From: Bacillota bacterium
GTDB lineage: Bacteria > Bacillota > Limnochordia > Darwinibacteriales > DTU012
DNA: 64,000 nucleotides
Reading direction: 5' to 3'
Assembly (NCBI GenBank): GCA_012520795.1
Contig: JAAYNP010000086.1
Location: 1-64,000, forward strand
Of the stretch, positions 35,811 to 44,545 are shown piece after piece (within the stretch, counting starts at the first letter, position 1; each line of letters opens with the position of its first letter). Position numbers and translations under genes: made by a program. The notes under the pieces are model-generated. The model did no database searches, was not told the origin of the DNA, and saw only the letters and a list, made by a program, of their open reading frames with translations.

Positions 35811-36689
35811 CTACGATTCCCGGTTTACAACATATTCAGCCAATTCAGCCAAAATATTCTGATTGGGCAGTCCATCTGCATAGCGTTTGCACTGTTCCAC
35901 GCATTTAACCGCCTGATTTTTGGCTTCTTCCAGCCCAAGCAGGGTCACATACGTGGATTTGCCTTTCCGGACATCGGCTCCCGTGACTTTGCCCAGCTTC
36001 GCTATGTCGCCGGCAACATCAAGAATATCATCTGTAATCTGAAATGCCAACCCTAGGTTTTCACCATATAAGGTAATTGCTGATAACTGTTGGTCATTGG
36101 CACCGCCAATTAAAGCTCCGCCCCTTAGTGCTGCCAAAAAAAGCTTGCCGGTCTTATGGCGGTGGATGTATTCCAGGGTCAGCTCATCGACTTCATGCCC
36201 TTCAGACTGAAGATCTACGGCCTGCCCTCCCACAAGCCCTTGAGAACCGCATGCAACCGCAACTTCCTGAATCAGACGGATCACCAGTCCACAATTGGGG
36301 CCCTTCATTCTGCTTAATGTTTCAAACGCTAGAGTCAAAAGGGCGTCGCCGGCCAGGATGGCAACTCCGTCGCCAAAGACCTTATGGTTCGCCAGTTTGC
36401 CGCGGCGGTAATCATCGTTATCCATGGCCGGCAGATCATCATGAACCAAAGAGTAGGCATGAATCATCTCAATAGCACAGGCATACTCCAATGCCTGGCT
36501 GTCCTCTTTGCCGACTGCGCGGCATGCTTCCATCGCTAAAATCGCCCGCAGCCGTTTACCTCCTCCCAGACATGAATAACGCATTGCCCTGTGAATAACA
36601 TCCGGTGGTACCGTAACATCGGGCAGCAGCTGAGAAAGCCGCTCTTCCACCAGCATTGCTTTTTCCTTCAGATATGCCTTGAGTTCCAT
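35811..36689 (-). CDS. ispA: Farnesyl/geranyl diphosphate synthase IspA
   Basis: A 292-residue trans-prenyltransferase that joins isopentenyl diphosphate to dimethylallyl or geranyl diphosphate, feeding undecaprenyl and quinone synthesis. The two aspartate-rich motifs are present: VHDDLPAMDNDDYRRGK (FARM) near residue 80 and ITDDILDV (SARM), along with GGKRLRAI. It overlaps none of its neighbours and starts 3 bases after xseB. The xseA-xseB-ispA-OLE-oapA-dxs order gives the RNA its context. Confidence 0.95.
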   Translation of the reverse strand: MELKAYLKEKAMLVEERLSQLLPDVTVPPDVIHRAMRYSCLGGGKRLRAILAMEACRAVGKEDSQALEYACAIEMIHAYSLVHDDLPAMDNDDYRRGKLANHKVFGDGVAILAGDALLTLAFETLSRMKGPNCGLVIRLIQEVAVACGSQGLVGGQAVDLQSEGHEVDELTLEYIHRHKTGKLFLAALRGGALIGGANDQQLSAITLYGENLGLAFQITDDILDVAGDIAKLGKVTGADVRKGKSTYVTLLGLEEAKNQAVKCVEQCKRYADGLPNQNILAELAEYVVNRES

Positions 36690-36692
36690 TGC

Positions 36693-36929
36693 CTACTCAG
36701 TCTCCTTTTGCGCAAAGGGTTCAGTTACAGACTCCCCATTCCGCTCCAACAGTATCTCAATTTTGGCCTCAAACTGATCCAATTTGGCTCGGCAAAGGCG
36801 GGCTAATTCAACCCCTTTTTCAAACAGCTGCAAAGATTCGTCAAGACTTACCGTCCCGTCCTCCAGCTTCCTTACCACTTCTTCCAGATCTTTAATGGCT
36901 TCTTCGAAAGTAATCTCTTGTTCACTCAA
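36693..36929 (-). CDS. xseB: Exodeoxyribonuclease VII small subunit XseB
   Basis: XseB binds along the XseA helix and is required for exonuclease VII activity. The 78-residue all-helical protein has the family pattern FEEAIKDLEEVVRKLEDGTVSLDESLQLFEKGVEL. TTG at 36929 overlaps the xseA stop and is 11 nt after AAGGAGG; the track start at 36953 would add eight residues that the family lacks. Confidence 0.92.
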   Translation of the reverse strand: MSEQEITFEEAIKDLEEVVRKLEDGTVSLDESLQLFEKGVELARLCRAKLDQFEAKIEILLERNGESVTEPFAQKETE

Positions 36930-38136
36930 GGGTTTTCGTTCCTCCTTCCTCAACCTGACACAACAAGCTGCCTGATTTCAGCCTTACCGTAACCCACTCT
37001 CCACAGCTGACCTGGCGGGTATCGGTAACCACACTTTGGTCCATTTTCTGGCATACCGCATAGCCCCGGGCTAACACTGCCAGTGGGCTGAGGCTGTCCA
37101 ACTTGCCGGCGAGGTTCTCCAAGGCTTGTTTGGTAATACTGAACCGGTGTGCCATAATTCTGCTGATAGTGGATATCAATTCATCAATGCGCTGCTGTTC
37201 CCGTTGGATGCGCTCCTCAGGCCGGAGAAACACCCGCCGTTCAGTCAGATAAGCCACTGCCTGACGTTTTTCATGCAGCGTTTTTTCCACAGTCATAATC
37301 AGCTGTTTCATATATTGATCAACCATCTGGGCCAAATCACGATAGTCCGGGACAGCTAACTCCGCCGCAGCCGAAGGCGTTGGCGCTCTTAAATCAGCTG
37401 CAAAGTCGGCAATCGTGAAGTCGGTTTCATGGCCAACCCCGCTGACTACTGGTATGGGGCAAGCAGCAATAGCCCGGGCTACGTTCTCGTCGTTAAAGCT
37501 CCACAACTCCTCAATTGATCCTCCGCCTCGGGCCAGTATGATCACATCCAGGTCGCTGCGGCCAGCGGCTAGCTCGAGCGCCGCTATGATACTTGGCGGC
37601 CCTGCTTCACCCTGCACAATAGCAGGAATGACCAGAATATCCATTGCAGGGTAGCGCCTGCGGATTACACTGATGCAGTCCCTTACCGCAGCACCCGTTG
37701 GCGAGGTAATGATCCCAATTTTGCGAGGTAAAAACGGCAGCTTCCGCTTGCGCTCAGCGGCAAACAAGCCCTCTTGCGCCAGCTTTTGCTTTAAAGCTTC
37801 AAACTGCATATGCAAAGCCCCAACACCTTGAGGCAGCATCTGGTCCACATAGATCTGGTATTCCCCGTTGGGTTCATAAACGCCAAGAGACCCGATGACA
37901 ATTACCGTATCGCCATCCTGGGGAACGAACGTCAGCCTGGCATTGCGGCTGCGGAACATCACCGCTTTGATTCTGCTGGTTTCGTCTTTCAAGGTGAAAT
38001 ACATATGGCCCGATGTATGGTGCTTGAAATTGGAGATCTCGCCCTCCACAGCTATGTTGTGGAACTGAGGCTGCTCCAATGAAGCCTTGATCATTTTGGT
38101 TAGCTCACTTACCGTAATCACTTGTGGCTGGTTCAT
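36922..38136 (-). CDS. xseA: Exodeoxyribonuclease VII large subunit XseA
   Basis: XseA carries the nuclease active site of exonuclease VII, which degrades single-stranded DNA in both directions. The 404-residue protein has an N-terminal OB fold (residues 10-105), the central catalytic domain with GVGHETDFTIADFAADLRAPTPSAAAEL, and a C-terminal helical arm followed by the usual segment LARGYAV. ATG at 38136 is 5 nt after GGGAGGG. No folD gene separates it from the nusB side, unlike B. subtilis. Confidence 0.95.
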   Translation of the reverse strand: MNQPQVITVSELTKMIKASLEQPQFHNIAVEGEISNFKHHTSGHMYFTLKDETSRIKAVMFRSRNARLTFVPQDGDTVIVIGSLGVYEPNGEYQIYVDQMLPQGVGALHMQFEALKQKLAQEGLFAAERKRKLPFLPRKIGIITSPTGAAVRDCISVIRRRYPAMDILVIPAIVQGEAGPPSIIAALELAAGRSDLDVIILARGGGSIEELWSFNDENVARAIAACPIPVVSGVGHETDFTIADFAADLRAPTPSAAAELAVPDYRDLAQMVDQYMKQLIMTVEKTLHEKRQAVAYLTERRVFLRPEERIQREQQRIDELISTISRIMAHRFSITKQALENLAGKLDSLSPLAVLARGYAVCQKMDQSVVTDTRQVSCGEWVTVRLKSGSLLCQVEEGGTKTLE

Positions 38137-38203
38137 CAAATCCCTCCCTCAATAAAGTTCTCTCCAGATGAGTTAATACCTTCTCCAACCAAGAACGCAC
38201 AAT

Positions 38204-38228
38204 AAAAGCCGGCAAGGCCCGGCTTTCA
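38204..38228 (-). terminator. Weak hairpin terminator after the small membrane ORF
   Basis: Minus strand AAAGCCGG, short loop, CCGGCTTTT. The arms begin inside the stop region of the 38226-38384 gene. The T tail (TTTTATT) is short, so read-through into xseA is likely. Confidence 0.55.
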
Positions 38229-38384
38229 TTCTGTCTGCTGTTTGCTTTTGAAGAATGATTTGATCACCACGTCCGTTAAGGCACCCAGGATCATGCCCAG
38301 TAAAACCCAGGCAGCATAGCCCGGCGCTACCCAATGGCCTGCTATCAGGCCGGCTACCGCCCCGATTACAAGCTTATACCACAT
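38226..38384 (-). CDS. Small membrane protein of unknown function
   Basis: Not in the ORF track. The 52-residue product has a hydrophobic stretch from about residue 5 to 45 with two short helices (VIGAVAGLIAGHWVAP and AAWVLLGMILGAL), then a basic tail ending FFKSKQQTE. ATG at 38384 lies 6 nt after AGGAGGGG; the ATG at 38390 is directly against that site. I do not recognise a family; it may be a holin-like or YtxH-like accessory protein but nothing supports either. Confidence 0.65.
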   Translation of the reverse strand: MWYKLVIGAVAGLIAGHWVAPGYAAWVLLGMILGALTDVVIKSFFKSKQQTE

Positions 38385-38419
38385 CTGCATCCCCTCCTGA
38401 TCCACCGTATTCTCCCTGA

Positions 38420-39418
38420 TCAGAAAACATGACGCAGATATGAACGGCCGCTAACCGCAATCCCCGAGAATACGGCCGCACCAACCGCATTATCCACGCT
38501 GAATTCCGGTGCGGCAAAGTACAACCCCAGCTCAGGCAAGCGCCTGACCAAATCATCCCTGATAAGAGAATTCGCACAAACGCCGCCCACCAGCAGCACC
38601 CGATCAATGGCGGTTACCTTCGATGCCCACTGAAGCAGTTTCGCTGTTGTACGGGCAATGTTCAACAACACGGCCTTGGCTATATCCGCTTTTGTGATTC
38701 CATCAGATGAATTTTCCCTGTGTTCGGCCAAAAGGCGCAGTGCCGCCGCCTCCGCTCCGGAAAAACTTATCCTGCCTGCATTGTGATAGGAGGGAATGGA
38801 AACGGGGGTTTCACTGGCCAATGCCAGCTTTTCCAGATCAGGGCCAGATGGAAACGGCAGACCCATTGCCACTCCAATCCGGTCAATCAGCTGCCCGGCA
38901 TGCAGATCAGAACTGCCTCCCAAATGCCTGATCTGAAAACCGAACTCTCTTGTCACTGCAACTTCCAAAACGTCCGAAGTCCCGCCCGACAAATGCAGAG
39001 CCAGAAAACGATCACAATCAGGGCCCCGGGCACTGAACAGCCCGGCCCAGAGATGATTCTCCTGATGTGACAAAGAAAAGCATGGTACATTAAGAAGCGA
39101 ACCAATACTCTGGGCCAAACTTGCACCCGCCACAAAAACAGGCATGTAAGAGCCTTCCATCGGGCGCGGATTGTGGCTTGCAGCAACAGCCTTCAGTTTC
39201 CGGCGGAGATCCGGTACTAGGGCAGCAACCTGCCCCATAATTACGGGAGAGTGTTTTATGTGCCAAAAAAAGGCCTCCGATTGGCGAAGGCCCCTTTGAC
39301 CGGACTCAACCGGCAGCAGCTGCCTGATATTGGCGATTAGTCGTGCTTGATCATCCACGACTGCAGCAGAAGTTGTATAGTTGCTGGTATCTATGCCCAA
39401 GAAATAATGCTTACTCAT
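38420..39418 (-). CDS. TsaD/Kae1-like ASKHA protein (paralogue of the tRNA-modifying TsaD)
   Basis: A 332-residue ASKHA-fold protein of the M22/TsaD superfamily (GIDTSNYTTSAAVVD start; LHLSGGTSDVLEV; VLLVGGVCANSLIRDDL). A metal-binding histidine pair is retained in SHQENHLW (HxxxH). It diverges from true TsaD elsewhere and sits next to nusB and xseA rather than with the TsaB/TsaE genes, which suggests the second copy often seen in Clostridia. Whether it makes t6A in tRNA or has another role is unknown. Its start overlaps the nusB stop by 8 bases. Confidence 0.8.
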   Translation of the reverse strand: MSKHYFLGIDTSNYTTSAAVVDDQARLIANIRQLLPVESGQRGLRQSEAFFWHIKHSPVIMGQVAALVPDLRRKLKAVAASHNPRPMEGSYMPVFVAGASLAQSIGSLLNVPCFSLSHQENHLWAGLFSARGPDCDRFLALHLSGGTSDVLEVAVTREFGFQIRHLGGSSDLHAGQLIDRIGVAMGLPFPSGPDLEKLALASETPVSIPSYHNAGRISFSGAEAAALRLLAEHRENSSDGITKADIAKAVLLNIARTTAKLLQWASKVTAIDRVLLVGGVCANSLIRDDLVRRLPELGLYFAAPEFSVDNAVGAAVFSGIAVSGRSYLRHVF

Positions 39419-39833
39419 CTGGATTCCTGCCTAGATAATCTACCACCGTACCCAACACACCATTAATAAACTTGGAGGCTTGCAGATCACTGAAATCCTT
39501 GGCCAATTCCACTGCTTCATTAACAGCTACCTTGGCGGGGATGTCCGGCAGATACTTCAATTCATACACTGCCAGTCTCAGGATATTCCTGTCAACATAC
39601 GACATCCGCTCAATAGACCAGTCTTTCGCGAAACCAGCAATGAGCTTGTCGATTTCCTGAATATACTGTCTTACACCTGTAACCAAGGTATAGGCAAATT
39701 CTTGAGCTGAAGCCGTCAGGCCTTCCTTCGCATCTGATCGGCTCCACGCCTCATCCGGTGAAGATTGTGTCAGATCAATCTGGTATAACAACTGCAGCGC
39801 CTTTCTGCGAGCAAGGCGTCTGCTCAAGCCCAT
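39411..39833 (-). CDS. nusB: Transcription antitermination factor NusB
   Basis: NusB binds boxA RNA with NusE (S10) to form rRNA antitermination complexes. The 140-residue all-helical protein has RRLARRKALQLLYQIDLT at the start and ILRLAVYELKYLPDIPAKVAVNEAVELAKDF with GVLGTV near the end. It follows amaP by 21 bases and overlaps the TsaD-like gene. The accC-asp23-amaP-nusB order is close to that in B. subtilis. Confidence 0.95.
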   Translation of the reverse strand: MGLSRRLARRKALQLLYQIDLTQSSPDEAWSRSDAKEGLTASAQEFAYTLVTGVRQYIQEIDKLIAGFAKDWSIERMSYVDRNILRLAVYELKYLPDIPAKVAVNEAVELAKDFSDLQASKFINGVLGTVVDYLGRNPDE

Positions 39834-39854
39834 GCACCTCCATACCAGCTGTGG

Positions 39855-40379
39855 CTATGTGGTTGGATCCTGCTGTGGAAGGACTCCTGTCACCATCACG
39901 TTAACAGCTGCAGCTTCAATACCGACTGTTTGCCGCAAATAATCAACCACACTGGACTGAACTGTTTCGGCCAACTGAGGGATTTGATAATCCGGCAGCA
40001 GCTGCAGCCTCAAATGCAGTTGTAAAGGTTCAACCTCACCGATGCTGACCTTGGCGCCTTTAATCCCTTCAATGGCGTGCACGGCTTGATAAACCAGCTC
40101 GGAAATTGTTTGAATGCTAATCCTCACATCGCCCAGAGGAGTCTGGCTGACAATAGCCCGCTTATCGGGCTTCATCTCATTTATCAGCATCAGCACAAGG
40201 TACGAAGCCAGCAAAAACAGGATCAACACCAGCAAGAACGCATCCAGTCCCACTGATTGGATTCTAATCAACCAATCGAACAACAGACTATTCCCCAAGG
40301 CAGCCATAGTTATCAATACACAAAAGCCAAGCAGAACGAATACTACAACCAGTATGATTACCCGATCGAGCGCAACCAT
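39855..40379 (-). CDS. amaP: AmaP-type membrane anchor of Asp23
   Basis: A 174-residue protein with two N-terminal transmembrane helices (about residues 5-30 and 43-68) and a soluble alpha/beta tail with the Asp23-like pattern VRISIQTISELVYQAVHAIEGIKGAKVSIGE. In staphylococci AmaP tethers Asp23 to the membrane. It lies directly after asp23, whose stop precedes its ATG by one base, so the two are coupled. Confidence 0.85.
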   Translation of the reverse strand: MVALDRVIILVVVFVLLGFCVLITMAALGNSLLFDWLIRIQSVGLDAFLLVLILFLLASYLVLMLINEMKPDKRAIVSQTPLGDVRISIQTISELVYQAVHAIEGIKGAKVSIGEVEPLQLHLRLQLLPDYQIPQLAETVQSSVVDYLRQTVGIEAAAVNVMVTGVLPQQDPTT

Positions 40380-40380
40380 A

Positions 40381-40797
40381 TTACTTCACCCTTGTAGGCA
40401 GCTCATCCGGAGGCGGCTCTTCCGGAGGTTGCTCCTCTTGAGCAGGCTGTGGAAAATGAACACCTAAAACATGGATATTGACTTCCTCCACATCAAGCCC
40501 TGTCATGCCTTCAATGGCTTGCTTGACATTGTTTTGGATGTTGTTGGCCACCTCGGGAATGGATATCCCGTAATTCACGATGATGAACAGGTCCACTGCA
40601 GCTTCGTGCTCTCCAACCTCGACCTTGACTCCCTTGGACAGGTTTTTCCTACCCAGCATTTCAGCAATCCCGCCGGCTATGCCGCCGCTCATCCCTGCCA
40701 CTCCTTCAACCTCCGTGGCAGCCAAGCCGGCGATTATGCCTACGACTTCATTGGCAATTTTGAGTTCACCTAAACTGACACGTTGCTCTTCTGCCAT
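40381..40797 (-). CDS. Asp23/Gls24 family envelope stress protein
   Basis: A 138-residue protein of the Asp23/Gls24 family (YqhY in B. subtilis), linked to envelope stress and, for YqhY, to control of acetyl-CoA carboxylase. Family motifs include LGELKIANEVVGIIAGLAA and the cystatin-like VDLFIIVNYGISIPEVANNIQ. A Pro/Glu-rich tail follows (QPAQEEQPPEEPPP). ATG at 40797 lies 8 nt after AGGAGG; the GTG at 40806 is too close. It follows accC in the yqhY position. Confidence 0.92.
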   Translation of the reverse strand: MAEEQRVSLGELKIANEVVGIIAGLAATEVEGVAGMSGGIAGGIAEMLGRKNLSKGVKVEVGEHEAAVDLFIIVNYGISIPEVANNIQNNVKQAIEGMTGLDVEEVNIHVLGVHFPQPAQEEQPPEEPPPDELPTRVK

Positions 40798-40831
40798 AAT
40801 TGGCACCTCCTCACATAGGTATTATAACAAA

Positions 40832-42208
40832 TCACCTAGTGTTTGACAATTTCCGGTCTGCCGCCAGTCTTGCTGCCAACCGCTGCAAAAAACTGGTTCC
40901 ATATTCTCCTGCCTTAAACTTTGGATCGTTCAAGACACACTGATGAAAACTGATGTTGTGCTTGATCCCAACAATTTCCATTTCTGAAAGCGCACCTAGC
41001 ATACGGTCAATTGCCTCTTCCCGATCTCCTCCCCATGCGATTAGTTTGCCAAACATGGAATCATAGTATGGTGAAATCTCATATCCCTGGTAGACATGGC
41101 TGTCCCAGCGAATACCATGGCCGCCGGGAATATGGATACTTGAGATCACTCCCGGTGACGGGAGAAAGTCATTGTCGGGATCTTCGGCATTTAATCGGCA
41201 CTCGATTGCATGGGCTGTTGGAACACGCTTGGATTGGTCATATTCCAGTTCTGCGCCGGCCGCTATCTGAATCTGAGCCTTGACCAAATCGATGCCGTAC
41301 ACCATTTCGGTAACTGGATGTTCCACTTGAATACGGGTGTTCATCTCCAGAAAGTAAAAACTGCTGTCCTGATCCAACAAAAACTCGATCGTACCAGCAT
41401 TGACATAATTCACTGCCCGGGCGCCTTTCACGGCTGCACTGCCGATTTGCTGCCGTAACGCTGCAGTTACCACTGGAGAAGGGCACTCTTCAATCACCTT
41501 TTGATGGCGCCGCTGCAGCGAACACTCCCGTTCGCCAAAATGCACGATATTGCCATAATGATCGCCCAAAAGCTGAATCTCGATGTGCCTGGGATTGGCA
41601 ATATACTTCTCAATGTATACCTGATCATCGCCAAAGGCGGCACCCGCCTCTGCCCGGGCCAGCCTGTACCCTTTGAGCAATTCGTCTTCATCGTTGATTA
41701 CCCGCATTCCCTTGCCGCCCCCACCGGCGACAGCCTTAATCATCAACGGATAGCCGATTTTGCAGGCCAGGGCCACCAACTGATCCTCATTGGCAACCGG
41801 GCCGTCGCTGCCGGGAATGACAGGGACACCGGCTTGTTTCATGATTGCCTTCGCCTGTGCCTTATCTCCCATCTTCTCTATTTGAGCCGCACCAGGCCCG
41901 ATCCAGATCAGCCCATAATCTTCACAGATCTCGGCAAAGTCAGCGCGTTCGCTAAGATAACCATATCCGGGATGAATAGCATCAGCTTTGCTCAAGACTG
42001 CAGCGGTGATAATATTGGGGATATGCAGATAGCTGGATTGCGAAGGTGGCGGCCCAACACAGACAGCCTCATCGGCACACTTTACATGCAGAGAGTTGCG
42101 ATCCGCTTCAGAATAGATTGCCACTGTACCAATACCCAGCTCTCGGCAGGCGCGAATGATTCTCAGGGCAATCTCGCCGCGGTTGGCAATCAAAACTTTC
42201 CCGAACAT
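40832..42208 (-). CDS. accC: Acetyl-CoA carboxylase biotin carboxylase AccC
   Basis: AccC carboxylates the biotin on AccB with ATP and bicarbonate, the first half reaction of malonyl-CoA synthesis. The 458-residue protein has the ATP-grasp motifs VAGGGGKGMRVI and ERECSLQRRHQKVIEE, EMNTRIQVEHPVTEMV and the N-terminal VLIANRGEIALRIIRACRELG. ATG at 42208 follows GAGGG. AccB lies 12 bases upstream; accA and accD are not in the window. Confidence 0.96.
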   Translation of the reverse strand: MFGKVLIANRGEIALRIIRACRELGIGTVAIYSEADRNSLHVKCADEAVCVGPPPSQSSYLHIPNIITAAVLSKADAIHPGYGYLSERADFAEICEDYGLIWIGPGAAQIEKMGDKAQAKAIMKQAGVPVIPGSDGPVANEDQLVALACKIGYPLMIKAVAGGGGKGMRVINDEDELLKGYRLARAEAGAAFGDDQVYIEKYIANPRHIEIQLLGDHYGNIVHFGERECSLQRRHQKVIEECPSPVVTAALRQQIGSAAVKGARAVNYVNAGTIEFLLDQDSSFYFLEMNTRIQVEHPVTEMVYGIDLVKAQIQIAAGAELEYDQSKRVPTAHAIECRLNAEDPDNDFLPSPGVISSIHIPGGHGIRWDSHVYQGYEISPYYDSMFGKLIAWGGDREEAIDRMLGALSEMEIVGIKHNISFHQCVLNDPKFKAGEYGTSFLQRLAARLAADRKLSNTR

Positions 42209-42220
42209 ACCCATCACCCT

Positions 42221-42679
42221 CTATTCTGCTGATTCAATCAGGAATAAGGGTTGTCCATATTCCACCGGTTGGCCGTTTTCCACCAAAATTTCCACCACTC
42301 GGCCGCCGTATTCAGATTCAATCTCGTTCATTAGTTTCATCGCTTCAATGATACAGAGCGTCTGCCCCTTTTCGACAAACGAACCCACCTCAACATAGGG
42401 ATCGCTGTCCGGGGACGGAGCACGGTAAAAGACGCCGACCATTGGTGCCAGTACCTCCCGCAGCCTGTCGAGCTGTTCCCGGACTGTTTCTGGTTCGGTC
42501 TCCTGGTCAACTGCGGCAGTGGCACTGGACGGCTTTTCTATTACAGGTTCAAACATCTGTTGAGACTGTGCCCTCAATTTGCTTAGATGCAGTTTCATAT
42601 TTTCCAGTTCCAATTTCATCTCGGTGATCTCGCTGTCGCTGAATATGGCAATTAACTCTTTAATCTCAGAAATCTTCAT
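42221..42679 (-). CDS. accB: Biotin carboxyl carrier protein AccB
   Basis: AccB carries the biotin of acetyl-CoA carboxylase. The 152-residue protein has a family N-terminus ([28 protein letters not shown]), a Pro/Glu/Thr-rich linker, and a C-terminal biotinyl domain with the biotinylated lysine in [12 protein letters not shown]. The track start is 40 codons too early; ATG at 42679 lies 7 nt after GGGGAGG. It precedes accC in the same operon. Confidence 0.95.
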   Translation of the reverse strand: MKISEIKELIAIFSDSEITEMKLELENMKLHLSKLRAQSQQMFEPVIEKPSSATAAVDQETEPETVREQLDRLREVLAPMVGVFYRAPSPDSDPYVEVGSFVEKGQTLCIIEAMKLMNEIESEYGGRVVEILVENGQPVEYGQPLFLIESAE

Positions 42680-42836
42680 CGGCAACCTCCCCAACCACAT
42701 CAATACGGAAATACTGTTATTTTCGACGCCGGCAGCCAATGTCCTGTCCCTCTGGTATACTTTTCCACAGCAGGCAGATTTAATACAGAGAAAAACCACG
42801 GCAGAACCTTGGTTCTCGCGCTGCCTGACTAGTATG

Positions 42837-43430
42837 TCACGATTTCGTCAGCTCATCGATAATCGTGATCCGATCCAGACGGATGTTCGTCAGCCGGTGT
42901 ACCAGATCGCCGATCATTTCCACTTCTAAACCGCTTAAAGTTACAGGAACCACAATTGTAGCCGAATCGTTATCGATCAGAACAACAGCATCGAGATACC
43001 CATTAACTCTCAATAAGTTTTCCAGCTCGGTTTCTTTTGCGATATTGTTCATGATCCCGATCAATTCATCCTGTAGTTCCTGGCGCCGGTTTGGGTCAAG
43101 TCCTGCGTCATTGAGCATGGCCTGTAAAAGATCAAGCTTCTGGCTGCGCACTTTTTCCCGCTCGATACGATACTCTGCGAATTTGGTCGGCACAGAGGTT
43201 ACGGTTACCACTACCCCTTCTTCCAACTCCTTCACCGTCCGGGGTGATTGGGCGAAAACATCTTCTAATTGATCAGAATCTCCGCTTTCCTGTTCCCCTT
43301 TCCGGCCTAAACTGGTGTCGACATCTACAGCCGCATCTTTTCCGTAAAACCCCGCCCAGAAAGTAACCCCAACCAAGACCAGGATGATCAGCAGCAACAC
43401 AACTTTGCGCGCATGAATAACACAGTACAT
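42837..43430 (-). CDS. spoIIIAH: Stage III sporulation protein AH (SpoIIIAH)
   Basis: SpoIIIAH is the mother-cell component that binds SpoIIQ from the forespore across the engulfed membranes and forms part of the transport channel. The 197-residue protein has an N-terminal transmembrane helix ([19 protein letters not shown]) and an extracytoplasmic YscJ/FliF-like ring-building domain (about residues 90-195). It is the last gene of the operon, and its stop is about 157 bases upstream of accB. Confidence 0.95.
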   Translation of the reverse strand: MYCVIHARKVVLLLIILVLVGVTFWAGFYGKDAAVDVDTSLGRKGEQESGDSDQLEDVFAQSPRTVKELEEGVVVTVTSVPTKFAEYRIEREKVRSQKLDLLQAMLNDAGLDPNRRQELQDELIGIMNNIAKETELENLLRVNGYLDAVVLIDNDSATIVVPVTLSGLEVEMIGDLVHRLTNIRLDRITIIDELTKS

Positions 43431-43438
43431 TCGTCTAC

Positions 43439-43987
43439 CTACCTCTTTTCCTTGGATTTTGCCAATACCTCAATCTTGTAAGCCGGCAGCTGCAGCACTG
43501 TTTGAGCAGCTTTGAAGATCTGGTGCCGGATATGGGGGTTATCAGCTCCCGCCGCCACAATGAGCACACCCCTCAACTGTGGTTCATACGATTCAAGGAC
43601 CAGCGGCACATCAGATGCCTGACTGCCTGCCCGTAGAACAATGGGAGCCCTGGTCAGGCGTGTTTCCCCGTCCCTGTTCTCTTCCGACAGCGACTCTGCA
43701 ACCACAACCCGGCTGCTTCGCTCCAGAGTCACAAATACTTCCACAGCTCCAACGCCGGCAATTTGAGCCAGGGTATGCGACAGGCGTTCCTCGATTTCCG
43801 CCGCATAGCCCTGGCCTGAGCTGAAGCTGCCCACAGAAAGTGATTGTTGTGACTGCGATGAATCCGAATCGGCCCGAGGTGGCTGCAGCGAAGGTGATTG
43901 GAGCAGCATCAAACCAATCCCGACAGCTGCCAATAAACCAACCCAACTGAGCAGCTTCCGCTGTGAGGCTGTCAATCGCTCAAACAC
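43439..43987 (-). CDS. spoIIIAG: Stage III sporulation protein AG (SpoIIIAG)
   Basis: SpoIIIAG forms the large ring of the mother cell-to-forespore channel. The 182-residue protein has one transmembrane helix (LLSWVGLLAAVGIGLMLL) and a C-terminal ring-building motif region with EERLSHTLAQIAGVGAVEVFVTLE. GTG at 43987 is preceded by AGGAGG 7 nt away; the 211-residue track frame begins 29 codons earlier inside spoIIIAF and is not used. Confidence 0.93.
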   Translation of the reverse strand: MFERLTASQRKLLSWVGLLAAVGIGLMLLQSPSLQPPRADSDSSQSQQSLSVGSFSSGQGYAAEIEERLSHTLAQIAGVGAVEVFVTLERSSRVVVAESLSEENRDGETRLTRAPIVLRAGSQASDVPLVLESYEPQLRGVLIVAAGADNPHIRHQIFKAAQTVLQLPAYKIEVLAKSKEKR

Positions 43988-44004
43988 ATTGCTTCCTCCT
44001 CGCC

Positions 44005-44541
44005 CTAAACCATCTCCACATAAATAACTGACTGATCGATCTGCAAATAACGGGCTGCGACCTTCACTGCCCATTCTCTAAGCGTAAGCTGTTTCGCAAG
44101 GGGCAGCTGATCAGAAGCCGATACCGGCCATATTGCAACTTGAACTTGGGAAACGGAGCCGTCTTCTGCCAAAGTAATGATGACTTGAGCGTTCTCAATA
44201 GATTCACTGCTGATTAACAGAGCCTCAAGCTGGGCAGCCGCGCTGCTGCTGATCAACGGCCACATCGGCTCCATGCCGGCAAACTGGATTTCAGCGCCTG
44301 GATACGTTACATCATGATTGGGCGTCCAGGACGGCCCTGCAGTTCCAAGTGCAATGATTGTGCTGTCCCAATTTGAAGCAACCATCGTCAAAACTGGCTG
44401 CAGCATTGCCGCCACAATCACCAGTCCCATAATCAGCTTGGCAAGCTTTTTGCTGTCATTTTCCGGCAGCAATAGATCGAAAAAGGCAGTAAACAGGACC
44501 AACCCCGCCAGCATCCGTACCCACTGTTGCCACAGACTCAT
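44005..44541 (-). CDS. spoIIIAF: Stage III sporulation protein AF (SpoIIIAF)
   Basis: A 178-residue protein with two N-terminal transmembrane helices (WVRMLAGLVLFTAFFDLLLP and KLAKLIMGLVIVAAMLQPV) and a C-terminal extracytoplasmic domain similar to the ring-building motif. The conserved LPENDSKKLAKLIMGL segment identifies it. It starts 4 bases after the spoIIIAE stop. Confidence 0.93.
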   Translation of the reverse strand: MSLWQQWVRMLAGLVLFTAFFDLLLPENDSKKLAKLIMGLVIVAAMLQPVLTMVASNWDSTIIALGTAGPSWTPNHDVTYPGAEIQFAGMEPMWPLISSSAAAQLEALLISSESIENAQVIITLAEDGSVSQVQVAIWPVSASDQLPLAKQLTLREWAVKVAARYLQIDQSVIYVEMV

Positions 44542-44545
44542 CGTT

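Noticed and set aside
42680-42836. Possible terminator or promoter between spoIIIAH and accB.
   Set aside because: Short inverted stretches (AGAACC / GGTTCT) exist but no stem with a convincing T run and no clear -35/-10 pair was found.
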